Assembly (NCBI GenBank): GCA_910586095.1
Contig: CAJUHQ010000072.1
Coordinates: 1 to 16,421, forward strand
DNA: 16,421 bases
Source: an uncultured Lachnospiraceae bacterium
Lineage (GTDB): Bacteria; Bacillota; Clostridia; Lachnospirales; Lachnospiraceae
Reading direction: 5' to 3'
A model generated the notes under the pieces. That model was not told the origin of the DNA. It ran no database searches and worked only from the letters and a program-made list of their open reading frames with translations. Positions 1-7,407 of the stretch are shown here, piece by piece. Each line of letters begins with the position of its first letter. Positions within the stretch are counted from its first letter, which is position 1. A program made the position numbers and the translations under genes.

Positions 1-38
1 ACTAAAGCCTTCGCTATAACTTCGACTAACTCCTTCAT
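1..38 (-). CDS. khpA: KhpA-type KH-domain RNA-binding protein, N-terminal fragment
   Basis: Only the first 12 codons are in the window, reading MKELVEVIAKAL; the gene continues past the left edge. The start ATG lies 6-8 bases after a strong GGAGGGG ribosome binding site. The peptide matches the usual beginning of the small (about 75-80 residue) KH-domain protein KhpA (YlqC). In Firmicutes KhpA works with KhpB as an RNA-binding pair linked to cell-division and cell-wall control. The gene normally sits directly after rpsP, as here, which is the main support for the name. Function is from family knowledge; with so few residues visible the call rests on position plus the short match. Confidence 0.82.
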   Translation of the reverse strand, partial: MKELVEVIAKAL

Positions 39-52
39 TGCTATACCCCTCC

Positions 53-68
53 GCGTACTTTAGCACGC
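53..68 (-). other. small hairpin between rpsP and khpA
   Basis: On the minus strand GCGTGC and GTACGC flank a TAAA loop, giving a six-pair stem with one G-U pair. It ends just upstream of the khpA ribosome binding site. There is no T-run, so it is not an intrinsic terminator. It could be a processing or translation-tuning element in the 105-base spacer. The spacer shows no other coding potential. Confidence 0.35.
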
Positions 69-143
69 ACACCAATCAATATTTGAAAGGGACCTTCTTT
101 CTTATCTGCCCACCAAAACGCGAACAGACACTGCCGAAAAAAA

Positions 144-389
144 TTATTTTTTAATACCTGCTGCCTTAAAAATTTTAGAAACAGTATCTGTGGGCTGTGC
201 TCCATTAGCTAACCATTTCTTAGCCAACTCTTCATTTACTTTAAATTCACTGGGATCTGTATTGGGATTGTATGTTCCAATTTCCTCAATACATCTTCCA
301 TCTCTAGGAGATCTTGAATCTGCCACAATGATTCTATAGATAGGAGCTTTCTTTTGACCTATTCTTCTTAACCTAATTTTTACTGCCAT
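144..389 (-). CDS. rpsP: 30S ribosomal protein S16
   Basis: 81 residues, the normal length for bacterial S16. It begins MAVKIRLRRIGQKKAPIYRI and continues with the VADSRSPRDGR segment and EEIGTYNP (about residues 22-42), which are the conserved core of the family. S16 is a small-subunit protein that binds 16S rRNA early in 30S assembly. The start is preceded by GAGGTGAAG about six bases upstream. The gene follows ffh after about 50 bases and precedes khpA, the usual Firmicute order, so it is probably cotranscribed from the promoter upstream of ylxM. Nothing is unusual in the sequence. Confidence 0.98.
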   Translation of the reverse strand: MAVKIRLRRIGQKKAPIYRIIVADSRSPRDGRCIEEIGTYNPNTDPSEFKVNEELAKKWLANGAQPTDTVSKIFKAAGIKK

Positions 390-440
390 TTTTCTTCACC
401 TCATAAATCTTTCTTTTTGTTATAATAATTTTTTAATCTA

Positions 441-1796
441 TTAAAAAGGAAGCTTGAAACGTCCTTTTTTACCACCAAAGCCCCCCATCATTCCTGGGAG
501 TTGTTTCATCATTTTCTGCGATTGCTCAAATTGTTTGATGAATCGATTTACTACTGAGATATCAACGCCTGCCCCTCTTGCAATTCGATGTTTACGGCTC
601 GGATTCAAAAGTTTAGGATCTTTTCGCTCTGCGGGCGTCATGGATAACACGATTGCTTCCATACGCGCAAGCTGTTTGTCATCAACTGCCGATTCTAAAT
701 CACTAGTCTTAATACCCATTCCTGGCATCATACCAAGAATACTAGACAAACCACCAAGCTTTTTCATCTGGTTCATGCTCTCAAGATAGTCCTCAAAATC
801 AAATTTACCTTTCTTAAGACGTGCAGCCATCTCTTTTTCTTTGTCCGCATCCATCTCAAGATTGGCCTCTGCCACCTTGTCAATCAGAGTTAGCACATCA
901 CCCATTCCCAGAATACGATTTGCCATCCTATCTGGATAAAATTGTTCTATATCTGTGAGTTTTTCTCCTGTACTTACAAACAAAATCGGCTTTCCTGTCA
1001 CTGCTTTTACAGAAAGAGCGGCTCCGCCTCGCGTATCACCATCCATTTTTGAGAGGATCACTCCGCTCACGCCTACTTTTTCATCAAATTCTTTAGCCAC
1101 ATTGACAGCATCTTGCCCTGTCATGGCATCCACTACTAGCAATGTCTGATGCACATCCACATTTGCCTTGATCTCTTGCAGCTCCGCCATCATCTCTTCA
1201 TCAATATGCAAACGTCCAGCAGTATCAATGAGAACAATATTGTTGTTATTTTTCGCTGCATGTTCTAATGACGCCTTGACAATATCTACTGGCTTGTGAC
1301 TAGTTCCCATCGAAAAAAAGTCAACTTGCTGTTTGTCTGCATTGACCTTTAACTGTTCTATGGCAGCAGGTCTATATATATCACAGGCCACTAATAACGG
1401 CTTTTTCCCTTTTAACTTTAATTTTCCAGCAATCTTTGCTACCGCTGTAGTTTTTCCTGCACCTTGTAAACCACACATCATGATGATCGTGGTTGCCTTT
1501 CCTGGCTGCAAAACAAGTTCTGTTGTCTCAGAACCCATCAGTGATACCATCTCTTCATTCACAATCTTGATGACCATCTGCCCTGGATTCAGACCATTCA
1601 TGACATCAGATCCAACTGCGCGCGCTTCCACAGACTTTATAAATTGCTTTACCACTTTGAAATTGACATCCGCCTCCAAAAGCGCCATCTTCACTTCTTT
1701 TAATGCAGTCTTTACATCCGCCTCTGTCAGGCGTCCCTTACTTCTTAAATTCTTAAAAACCCTTTGCAGTTTCTCAGTTAAGCTCTCGAATGCCAT
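441..1796 (-). CDS. ffh: signal recognition particle protein Ffh (SRP54)
   Basis: 451 residues, the expected size. Ffh binds 4.5S/6S SRP RNA and the signal sequences of nascent membrane and exported proteins, and docks with FtsY using GTP. An N-terminal helical domain (about 1-90) is followed by the GTPase domain: P-loop GLQGAGKTT at 109-117, DTAGR at 191-195, SKMDGDTRGG at 249-258. The methionine-rich M domain covers about 330-440, with SRKHRIARGAG (400-410) in the RNA-binding helices and Met clusters at 355-360, 429-430 and 436-437. The gene begins four bases after the ylxM stop, and its GAGGAG ribosome binding site lies inside the last ylxM codons, which suggests translational coupling. 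Confidence 0.98.
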   Translation of the reverse strand: MAFESLTEKLQRVFKNLRSKGRLTEADVKTALKEVKMALLEADVNFKVVKQFIKSVEARAVGSDVMNGLNPGQMVIKIVNEEMVSLMGSETTELVLQPGKATTIIMMCGLQGAGKTTAVAKIAGKLKLKGKKPLLVACDIYRPAAIEQLKVNADKQQVDFFSMGTSHKPVDIVKASLEHAAKNNNNIVLIDTAGRLHIDEEMMAELQEIKANVDVHQTLLVVDAMTGQDAVNVAKEFDEKVGVSGVILSKMDGDTRGGAALSVKAVTGKPILFVSTGEKLTDIEQFYPDRMANRILGMGDVLTLIDKVAEANLEMDADKEKEMAARLKKGKFDFEDYLESMNQMKKLGGLSSILGMMPGMGIKTSDLESAVDDKQLARMEAIVLSMTPAERKDPKLLNPSRKHRIARGAGVDISVVNRFIKQFEQSQKMMKQLPGMMGGFGGKKGRFKLPF

Positions 1797-1800
1797 CTAC

Positions 1801-2169
1801 TCAAAGCTCCTCTATAATTTCATTTGACAACTGTTTGATCTGCTCATCTTGTGTCAGTTCATTAATCTGTTGAATATTATGCTTGATTCTGGTAAATTTC
1901 TCCACTAAATGAAGCTTACACTCATATTGATTTAATAGTTTGTCACATCGCTTTATCAGATCATGAACACCTTGGCGACTGATTCCTTGTTCATCTGCAA
2001 TTTCGCTTAATGATAAATCATTGAGAACTACATCCTCATAGATTTTCTGTTGATGTTGTGTGAGAAGTTCTCCATAAAAATCATACAACATCCCCTTATA
2101 TTCAAGCTCCTCAAGCCCTTGCACAACATTCTTTGCTGTTCTTGCATCTGCTTTCACATGAACTCCCAT
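1801..2169 (-). CDS. ylxM: YlxM family protein, putative SRP-associated helix-turn-helix protein
   Basis: 122 residues, typical for YlxM/p13. The core begins at LYDFYGELLTQHQ (about 28-40). It is followed by a sigma-70 region-4-like helix-turn-helix, LSLSEIADEQGISRQGVHDLI (about 52-72). The family is always found next to ffh; in streptococci it has been reported to modulate SRP GTPase activity, and it may also bind nucleic acid. The C-terminal third is helical and charged. The chosen ATG gives about 27 residues before the conserved core, longer than many homologues; the internal Met at residue 27 is a possible shorter start, but the AAGGCGGG upstream of the first ATG favours the long form. 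It is the first gene of the operon. Confidence 0.92.
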   Translation of the reverse strand: MGVHVKADARTAKNVVQGLEELEYKGMLYDFYGELLTQHQQKIYEDVVLNDLSLSEIADEQGISRQGVHDLIKRCDKLLNQYECKLHLVEKFTRIKHNIQQINELTQDEQIKQLSNEIIEEL

Positions 2170-2308
2170 TCGCCCGCCTTCTCTGTGTGAGACTTAGCAC
2201 TTTTCCGCAAAGCACTCTTGTTGTGAGTATAACTTACTTTGCTTCAAATTTGCGAGTGAAAATAAGATCATCACACTTTTTTTGCTCTATTGCATTTTTG
2301 ACTTTATT

Positions 2309-2337
2309 AGAATACTACAGGGTTTATGAATTGTCAA
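2309..2337 (-). promoter_or_regulatory. sigma-A-type promoter of ylxM-ffh-rpsP-khpA
   Basis: On the minus strand a perfect -35 TTGACA (2332-2337) and a -10 TATTCT (2309-2314) are separated by exactly 17 bases, with transcription expected to start near 2302. The leader to the ylxM ATG would be about 130 bases. The -35 hexamer is part of a 7-bp inverted repeat, TGTCAAG (2332-2338) and CTTGACA (2347-2353), separated by 8 bases. Confidence 0.72.
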
Positions 2338-2366
2338 GTATTTTTTCTTGACAGTCTTCTTTTTGT

Positions 2367-2494
2367 GTAACAGTTCAGCCATGCAAAATTGAATATACAA
2401 AACGCTATTGGGAGCTTGCGCGCATAAGGCATTTTGTATATTCGATTTTATAGGGCGGACGCCCGACATGAAATGGGTATGGATGAATAGTAAC
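2367..2494. repeat. 128-base inverted-repeat element in the purB-ylxM intergenic region
   Basis: The ends GTAACAGTTCAGCC (2367-2380) and GGATGAATAGTAAC (2481-2494) are imperfect inverted repeats of each other, matching at 10 of 14 positions. Inside, 2385-2402 pairs with 2432-2449 over 18 consecutive positions (one G-U), then one mismatch and two more pairs, enclosing a 23-base loop. A small GC dyad, GGGCG-GA-CGCCC, sits at 2453-2464. There is no transposase or convincing ORF. It resembles a MITE-like or small structured repeat; no second copy is seen in this window, so the element class is inference. Confidence 0.5.
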
Positions 2495-2515
2495 CTTTTT
2501 GTTATATAACTCCAC

Positions 2516-2560
2516 AAAAAAAGAGCAACCTCATCTTCTTAACAAGGTTGCATCTTTTTT
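2516..2560 (-). terminator. rho-independent terminator after purB
   Basis: On the minus strand a seven-pair stem GCAACCT/AGGTTGC (2525-2531 with 2545-2551) is followed by a run of T (complement of the A-run 2516-2522). A T-run on the other side (2554-2561) means it could also act on plus-strand transcripts. It separates the purine genes from the ylxM operon. Confidence 0.8.
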
Positions 2561-2596
2561 TCTATATTTCTCTTATCATTCATCCATATATTTATG

Positions 2597-2637
2597 CACA
2601 AACTATACAATTTGTCCATATGATTTACTAGTTTGTG
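2597..2637 (-). other. nine-bp inverted repeat just downstream of purB
   Basis: CACAAACTA (2597-2605) and TAGTTTGTG (2629-2637) are perfect inverted repeats around a 23-base loop, beginning about 35 bases after the purB stop. No T-run follows on the minus strand, so it is not a classical terminator. It may stabilise the 3' end of the purB message or be a chance match in AT-rich DNA. Confidence 0.3.
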
Positions 2638-2671
2638 AGTTTATTGTATATAGTTTTTGATAGCCCCACTT

Positions 2672-4123
2672 TTATACAGTAATCTCAGCTTGCATACCAA
2701 GTTCTGCCTTATTTGCATCTAGAATCGGGCTAACACTATTGTCCAAAAAGTTATCAACTTGGATGGGTGCACGTCCCACATATTTTATGGGTTCCATCGC
2801 TTCCTGAAGCTGTTCGATTGTCAAGTTAAACTCTGGATCGGCAGCGATCAACTCTAAAAGATTATTTTCCTTACCTTCCACTTTGACATTTTTTCCAGCT
2901 TCCATAGAAAGTGTTCTGATTTTTTCATGCAATTCCTGACGATTTCCGCCATTTTTTACTGCATCCATCATAATATTTTCTGTTGCCATAAAAGGAAGTT
3001 CTGCCAAAAGGTGTTTTGTAATAACCTTCTCATATACTACCAATCCATCCACTACATTTAAACAGAGATCCAAAATACCATCCACTGCAAGAAAACCTTC
3101 TGGTATTGAGAGTCTCTTGTTTGCCGAGTCATCAAGCGTTCGCTCAAACCATTGTGTAGCTGACGTAATAGCTGGATTGAGTGCATCTATCATTACATAG
3201 CGCGAAAGAGAAGCAATCCGCTCCGAACGCATAGGATTTCTCTTGTAAGCCATTGCCGACGACCCAATCTGACTTTTCTCAAAAGGCTCCTCTACTTCCT
3301 TCAAATGCTGCAACAATCGAATATCATTTGACATTTTGTGAGCACTCGCTGCAATTCCTGCAAGGACATTCGCCACGCGTGTATCAACTTTTCGTGAATA
3401 TGTTTGCCCTGACACTGCATAGCAATCACTAAATCCCATCTTTGCCGCAATCATGGGATCAATTTTATCAATTGTTTCTTGATCGCCATTAAAAAGCTCC
3501 AAAAAGCTTGCCTGTGTACCTGTTGTTCCTTTTGAACCTAATAGCTTCAAACTTCCTTCCACATATTCCAGGTCCTCCAAATCCAACAAAAACTCTTGAA
3601 TCCAAAGTGTGGCACGTTTACCAACTGTGGTTGGCTGAGCTGGTTGAAAATGTGTGAACGCCAGTGTAGGTAGACTTTTATATTTCCTAGCAAACTGAGC
3701 AAGCTCATTGATTACATTCACAAGTTTTTTATGAACCAATCGAAGCGCTTCTCTCATTACAATAATATCTGTATTATCCCCAACATAACAAGATGTTGCA
3801 CCTAGATGAATAATACCCGCCGCCTTAGGACATTGCTGTCCATATGCATATACGTGACTCATCACATCATGGCGCACTGCCTTCTCACGCTCTCTTGCCA
3901 CATCATAATTAATATCTTGCGCATGAGCCTTGAGTTCGTCAATCTGCTCTTGTGTGATAACTGGCTTTCCTCCTTCATTCAACCCAAGCTCCATCTCTGT
4001 CTCTGCAAGGGCAATCCATAACTTTCGCCATGTCTTGAATTTCATATCCTGTGAAAAAATATATTGCATTTCCTTGCTGGCATAACGCTCAGAAAGAGGG
4101 CTTATATATCCATCTGTCCCCAT
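2672..4123 (-). CDS. purB: adenylosuccinate lyase
   Basis: 483 residues, the long form of the family rather than the ~430-residue B. subtilis type. It catalyses two fumarate-releasing steps: SAICAR to AICAR in de novo purine synthesis and adenylosuccinate to AMP. Visible motifs are RHDVMSHV (84-91), GATSCYVGDNTD (108-119), THFQPAQPTT (157-166, with the expected catalytic His at about 158), and the fumarase/aspartase superfamily signature GSSAMAYKRNP (287-297) whose serines belong to the mobile catalytic loop. The start has AAAGGAG about nine bases upstream. It lies downstream of purC on the same strand, fitting consecutive steps, and ends before a terminator. Confidence 0.97.
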   Translation of the reverse strand: MGTDGYISPLSERYASKEMQYIFSQDMKFKTWRKLWIALAETEMELGLNEGGKPVITQEQIDELKAHAQDINYDVAREREKAVRHDVMSHVYAYGQQCPKAAGIIHLGATSCYVGDNTDIIVMREALRLVHKKLVNVINELAQFARKYKSLPTLAFTHFQPAQPTTVGKRATLWIQEFLLDLEDLEYVEGSLKLLGSKGTTGTQASFLELFNGDQETIDKIDPMIAAKMGFSDCYAVSGQTYSRKVDTRVANVLAGIAASAHKMSNDIRLLQHLKEVEEPFEKSQIGSSAMAYKRNPMRSERIASLSRYVMIDALNPAITSATQWFERTLDDSANKRLSIPEGFLAVDGILDLCLNVVDGLVVYEKVITKHLLAELPFMATENIMMDAVKNGGNRQELHEKIRTLSMEAGKNVKVEGKENNLLELIAADPEFNLTIEQLQEAMEPIKYVGRAPIQVDNFLDNSVSPILDANKAELGMQAEITV

Positions 4124-4152
4124 CTTTATATCTCCTTTTTGTATATAATTAC

Positions 4153-4284
4153 CTATAGTTCTTGTTCCATATCTTGTGTTGGCAACTTTATAGGATACGT
4201 TCCATCCTCTATTTCTATACTAAACGCCCATGCATCCGTAACTGCACCACCATCAAAAAATGGGCGTTTAGAAACCTGATGCAC
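4153..4284 (-). CDS. possible 43-codon small protein or gene remnant between purC and purB
   Basis: Translation from the GTG at 4284 gives a 43-residue reading frame that contains VSKRPFFDGGAVTDAWAFSI, then IEIEDGTYPIKLP, and ends QDMEQEL, 29 bases before the purB ATG. The composition (mixed acidic, aromatic and Pro/Gly residues, no low-complexity runs) looks more like real protein than the other frames. However, no good ribosome binding site precedes the GTG, there is no ATG, and a stop lies only five codons upstream. It could be a small protein with an unusual start, the C-terminal remnant of a lost gene, or chance. I do not recognise a family. A 12-bp perfect dyad lies inside the frame. 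Confidence 0.3.
   Translation of the reverse strand: MHQVSKRPFFDGGAVTDAWAFSIEIEDGTYPIKLPTQDMEQEL
4220..4271. repeat. 12-bp perfect inverted repeat between purC and purB
   Basis: CTAAACGCCCAT (4220-4231) and ATGGGCGTTTAG (4260-4271) are exact inverted repeats with a 28-base loop. No T-run follows the stem on the minus strand; on the plus strand likewise no terminator tail. The stem is GC-richer than its surroundings. It may form an RNA hairpin in the purC-purB transcript that alters stability or the PurC:PurB ratio, or be an operator-like dyad. Function is unknown. Confidence 0.6.
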
Positions 4285-4345
4285 ACATGCAGCAAGCTAC
4301 ACGGCGCATTTGAAGATCGATACTTTTGCAGTAAATTAACAGATA

Positions 4346-5221
4346 TTAACAATTAAACTCATTACCTGTGAGCAGTGAAAATGCCTCTTTATATTTATCT
4401 ACCGTCTTTGTAACCACCTCATCTGGCAATAGATTGTCATTGTCAGGATTCGCCTTTAGCCAATCCCTCACAAACTGTTTGTCAAAGGAAGGTTGTCCTT
4501 TTCCTGCCTCGTATCCTTCTAATGGCCAAAAACGTGAACTGTCTGGTGTAAGCATCTCATCTCCAAGCACCACATTTCCTTTCTCATCTAAGCCAAACTC
4601 AAACTTTGTATCGGCAATAATAATTCCTTTGCTCAGGGCATAATCGGCACATTTTTTATAGAGTGCAAGTGTATAATCTCTAATCTTTGCAGCATACTCT
4701 GCACCTTTTTGAGGATATTTTGCCTCAAGTACCTCTACACTTCTCTCAAATGAAATATTTTCATCATGCAATCCTATTTCGGCTTTGGTGCTAGGTGTAT
4801 AAATGGGTTCTGGTAATTTCTCAGATTCCTTTAGACCTTTCGGAAGCTCAATACCACAGACAGTCCCATTTTCTTTATAGCTAGCCCAGCCACTTCCTGT
4901 AATATATCCACGCACAATACACTCAATTGGCAATATCTCAAGCTTGCGGCACATCATACTGTTTCCATCAAACGAATCATTCTGAAAATATTCGGGCATA
5001 TCTTTTACATCTGTAGAAATCATATGATTAGGTACTACATCCTTCGTAAAATCAAACCAAAACTTAGACATTTGTGTAAGAATAGCGCCCTTTTGAGTAA
5101 TCTTATTTTTTAAAATAACATCAAAGGCAGAGATTCTGTCCGTCGCCACAATAATTAGACTATCTCCATTATCATATACTTCACGTACCTTGCCCTCTTT
5201 AATTGGTGTAAATTTCTGCAT
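4346..5221 (-). CDS. purC: phosphoribosylaminoimidazole-succinocarboxamide synthase (SAICAR synthetase)
   Basis: 291 residues, within the range of the single-domain enzyme with a C-terminal extension seen in many Clostridia and yeast. It joins CAIR and aspartate with ATP to make SAICAR. Motifs: KEGKVREVYD (8-17) in the ATP-binding start, ATDRISAFD (26-34), signature LPIECIVRGYITGSGWASY (97-115), signature ADTKFEFG (203-210), and LGDEMLTPDSSRFWP (219-233). A clear AGGAGG lies nine bases before the ATG. The upstream gap of 68 bases carries a perfect TATAAT (5267-5272, minus) but no good -35 at normal spacing. PurC may therefore have a weak promoter of its own, or be read from the upstream four-gene operon, whose end shows no strong terminator. 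Confidence 0.97.
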   Translation of the reverse strand: MQKFTPIKEGKVREVYDNGDSLIIVATDRISAFDVILKNKITQKGAILTQMSKFWFDFTKDVVPNHMISTDVKDMPEYFQNDSFDGNSMMCRKLEILPIECIVRGYITGSGWASYKENGTVCGIELPKGLKESEKLPEPIYTPSTKAEIGLHDENISFERSVEVLEAKYPQKGAEYAAKIRDYTLALYKKCADYALSKGIIIADTKFEFGLDEKGNVVLGDEMLTPDSSRFWPLEGYEAGKGQPSFDKQFVRDWLKANPDNDNLLPDEVVTKTVDKYKEAFSLLTGNEFNC

Positions 5222-5289
5222 TATTTTGTCCTCCTATCTCCTCTTTGCAGTTTCTTAAAATAAAATATTATATTGTAAAAGCAGTCGCT

Positions 5290-6516
5290 TTAGGCAAGTG
5301 CTTTTTCATAATCAGATACCATATCTAATATTTTTTGTGCATACTCTGGATACTTTTCTACAATATCCTTCACTTCATCCTGCGCCTCCTGCGCAATCTT
5401 TGCATTGTACTCCATCTGTTTTCTCAACTTTTGGCGCCTTAAAATTAACCCATGTCTAATTTCGACCATTTCCTTGCTATCGATCAATGCCCGTGCCTGA
5501 TGAATCCAAACATTCGGATCTGATAGATTACAACGACGCAACAACTTTACCAACGCAACTTGATTAAAATCCATATCCTGTTGCATCTGTCTCTCTCTTT
5601 CACGCTGCATATTTTCCTCAAGATATTTATCCCATAATCTCTTTAATTGTTGTGAACTATTCACATCATATTTTACATATAAATATTCGAGCAAATTGGT
5701 GTTGTTTACGTAGCGTATTTTTACTGTATTTTGTAAGAGTACTAGCTTGTTAAGTCCGCGCTCAACTCTTGTTAATTCTCGCTGTGCTGCATGAAATTTT
5801 ACATAGACAAGCGCAAGAGCTACTGCGGCAATCAAAATTGCAATCGCATATCCTAGACTTACATCAATATGCAAACTTGCTCCCAATATCGCTAAAATTA
5901 TTACCAATACCAACATAGAACCCACGCAAATAGCCGTGATTCCTTTCATATTACTCTGGGCTGTTTGAAGCTCATTCCTTCTAAAATAATAGGCATGACG
6001 CTCTCCGTCAAGTCTGCCCAAATCTTTTTTAACAAGTACTTGATAATCCTCTGCTTCCTTGAGTTTCTTATACCCCTCTGGCATATATGGTTCCATGCGC
6101 TCCATATGAGCATACTCTTCGTCTGTCATAATAATGCGTTTTTTGTCAAATCTTTCCTTGCTTCTTTCAAGATCCAAAATTTTCATGGCATAATTTTTTA
6201 GTTGTTCTTTAGTTTCATCGGGTTGCGCTTCCACCTCTTCAATATCTGTCAAATATGATGTTACTAGATTATACTCACCTCCAAGAGTGTCTAGTTCCTT
6301 AGAAGCCTCTGCTATTTGCTCTAGACATGCTGTGACATATCGCTCCCTTTGACTTCCGTCATGCATATCTACATTGTCTCGTTTCAGACTAGCTTCTTCC
6401 CAGTCGGGTCGATAAATATTTTCAGACTCATCTTGTTTTCTTTTGAAAACACCCTTAATCTTTTCCAATAACCCCATTTTGTAACCCCTTTCTTTTTTGT
6501 ATACTCCCCAGAGCAC
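5290..6516 (-). CDS. uncharacterised two-TM coiled-coil protein, last gene of the four-gene operon
   Basis: 408 residues from a GTG start, or 395 from an in-frame ATG at 6477. Both starts have a ribosome binding site: GGAGGT five bases before the GTG, and AAAGGGG seven bases before the ATG. From the ATG the protein begins with a basic amphipathic stretch, MGLLEKIKGVFKRK. Residues 50-190 (408 numbering) are charged and helical, probably coiled coil. Two membrane segments follow at about 192-214 and 219-240 with a very short turn, so both long tails should lie on the same side, most likely the cytoplasm. The C-terminal part (about 245-408) is again helical and highly charged. I recognise no enzyme motif. 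It lies 16 bases after the TPR gene and is surely cotranscribed; it is a natural membrane anchor for the soluble proteins of the operon. Confidence 0.85.
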   Translation of the reverse strand: MLWGVYKKERGYKMGLLEKIKGVFKRKQDESENIYRPDWEEASLKRDNVDMHDGSQRERYVTACLEQIAEASKELDTLGGEYNLVTSYLTDIEEVEAQPDETKEQLKNYAMKILDLERSKERFDKKRIIMTDEEYAHMERMEPYMPEGYKKLKEAEDYQVLVKKDLGRLDGERHAYYFRRNELQTAQSNMKGITAICVGSMLVLVIILAILGASLHIDVSLGYAIAILIAAVALALVYVKFHAAQRELTRVERGLNKLVLLQNTVKIRYVNNTNLLEYLYVKYDVNSSQQLKRLWDKYLEENMQRERERQMQQDMDFNQVALVKLLRRCNLSDPNVWIHQARALIDSKEMVEIRHGLILRRQKLRKQMEYNAKIAQEAQDEVKDIVEKYPEYAQKILDMVSDYEKALA

Positions 6517-6532
6517 GTTTACCTCCCTTTGC

Positions 6533-7366
6533 CTAATTCCGTGTCTGGCGTTTGTAATCCTTTTTAAGCTGATTGATTAATTCTTGTGACTGTTGATAAT
6601 AACTTTCCGTCTGACCACTCTCCTTCAACTGAGCCAACTCTACTATCAACTGACGCTCTCTGGAAGTCTCCCACTTCTCCTGCGTCTTGGCACACAACTC
6701 TTCTACTTGTTCAAAATCCTTCTCCCAATCAGGATTGTCTCTCTTAAAAGTTCCATATGCATAGTCAGTAAGTGCTTTTTTATTTGCAAGAATATATGCT
6801 ATTCTAGTTTGGCGATCAGGATGAAGCAAATAAGCCTCATAATAAAAATCTGCCGCCTGGCTATAGGCAAAATCCATAGCATATATTGACGCCATATTGT
6901 AATAAAGTAATGCTCTTCCAGCATTGTCCCGCGAAGGCAAGTACTCTACTAACTCTCCATATATCGCAAGTGCCTGTCGAAAACGTCCCTGCTGATATAA
7001 ATATTCTGCACGCTTTTTATAACGCTCTGTAATAGTAAGATTTGATTGTTCTTTTAGAACGCGATCCACACGCTTGATCGTATTAGCGTCGTACATGCCT
7101 GTTTTTTCAAAGATAATTGATATAAATGTAGCTATAGATACATGTTTTCTGACATAATCTTCTAATTCATCTGCTAATTCTAAAAGACCACATTCTCTCC
7201 GAATCCAGTCCACTAACTCCGCGGATACTATCGAATCATCTAACAGATGAACCTTTTCCATAAAATAATAACATAATTCCTCTATAGAATACAATGAAAT
7301 GTCTGAAAATTTTAAATAAAATGGATTTTTTGCATAATTTCCAATGCACAAACATACATTATTCAT
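6533..7366 (-). CDS. uncharacterised TPR-repeat protein of the four-gene operon
   Basis: 277 residues from the ATG at 7366, which has AGAGG eight bases upstream. A TTG two codons earlier is also open but would be too close to that site. The N-terminal ~105 residues are a helical domain I cannot assign. Two TPR-like helix pairs follow: one around YKKRAEYLYQQGRFRQALAI (about 117-150) and one around LLYYNMASIYAMDFAYSQAA (about 153-187). The C-terminal third is charged and helical. There is no signal peptide or membrane segment. TPR domains bind other proteins, commonly chaperone partners; with an Hsp70-like gene immediately upstream, a co-chaperone or adaptor role is plausible but not shown. The exact function is unknown. 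Confidence 0.85.
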   Translation of the reverse strand: MNNVCLCIGNYAKNPFYLKFSDISLYSIEELCYYFMEKVHLLDDSIVSAELVDWIRRECGLLELADELEDYVRKHVSIATFISIIFEKTGMYDANTIKRVDRVLKEQSNLTITERYKKRAEYLYQQGRFRQALAIYGELVEYLPSRDNAGRALLYYNMASIYAMDFAYSQAADFYYEAYLLHPDRQTRIAYILANKKALTDYAYGTFKRDNPDWEKDFEQVEELCAKTQEKWETSRERQLIVELAQLKESGQTESYYQQSQELINQLKKDYKRQTRN

Positions 7367-7407
7367 TGCCAAAACCTCTTTTGCGGTTTACATAATTTTT
7401 GTGATAG

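Noticed and set aside
454..1827. Plus-strand open frames opposite ffh
   Set aside because: They are antisense to a clear ffh gene, have low-complexity Ser/Pro/Phe composition and no ribosome binding sites.
2287..2517. 76-codon minus-strand frame in the purB-ylxM intergenic region
   Set aside because: It runs through the inverted-repeat element and the ylxM promoter, has no ribosome binding site, and is explained by the repeat.
4064..4356. Plus-strand frames over the purC-purB spacer
   Set aside because: They are Cys/Ile/Tyr-rich, overlap purB and purC antisense and lack initiation signals.
5222..5289. Strong purC promoter or purine riboswitch
   Set aside because: A TATAAT is present but no -35 fits normal spacing, and the 68-base gap is too short for a purine riboswitch.
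5965..6889. Plus-strand frames opposite the coiled-coil and TPR genes
   Set aside because: They are hydrophobic antisense shadows of helical genes rather than real membrane proteins.
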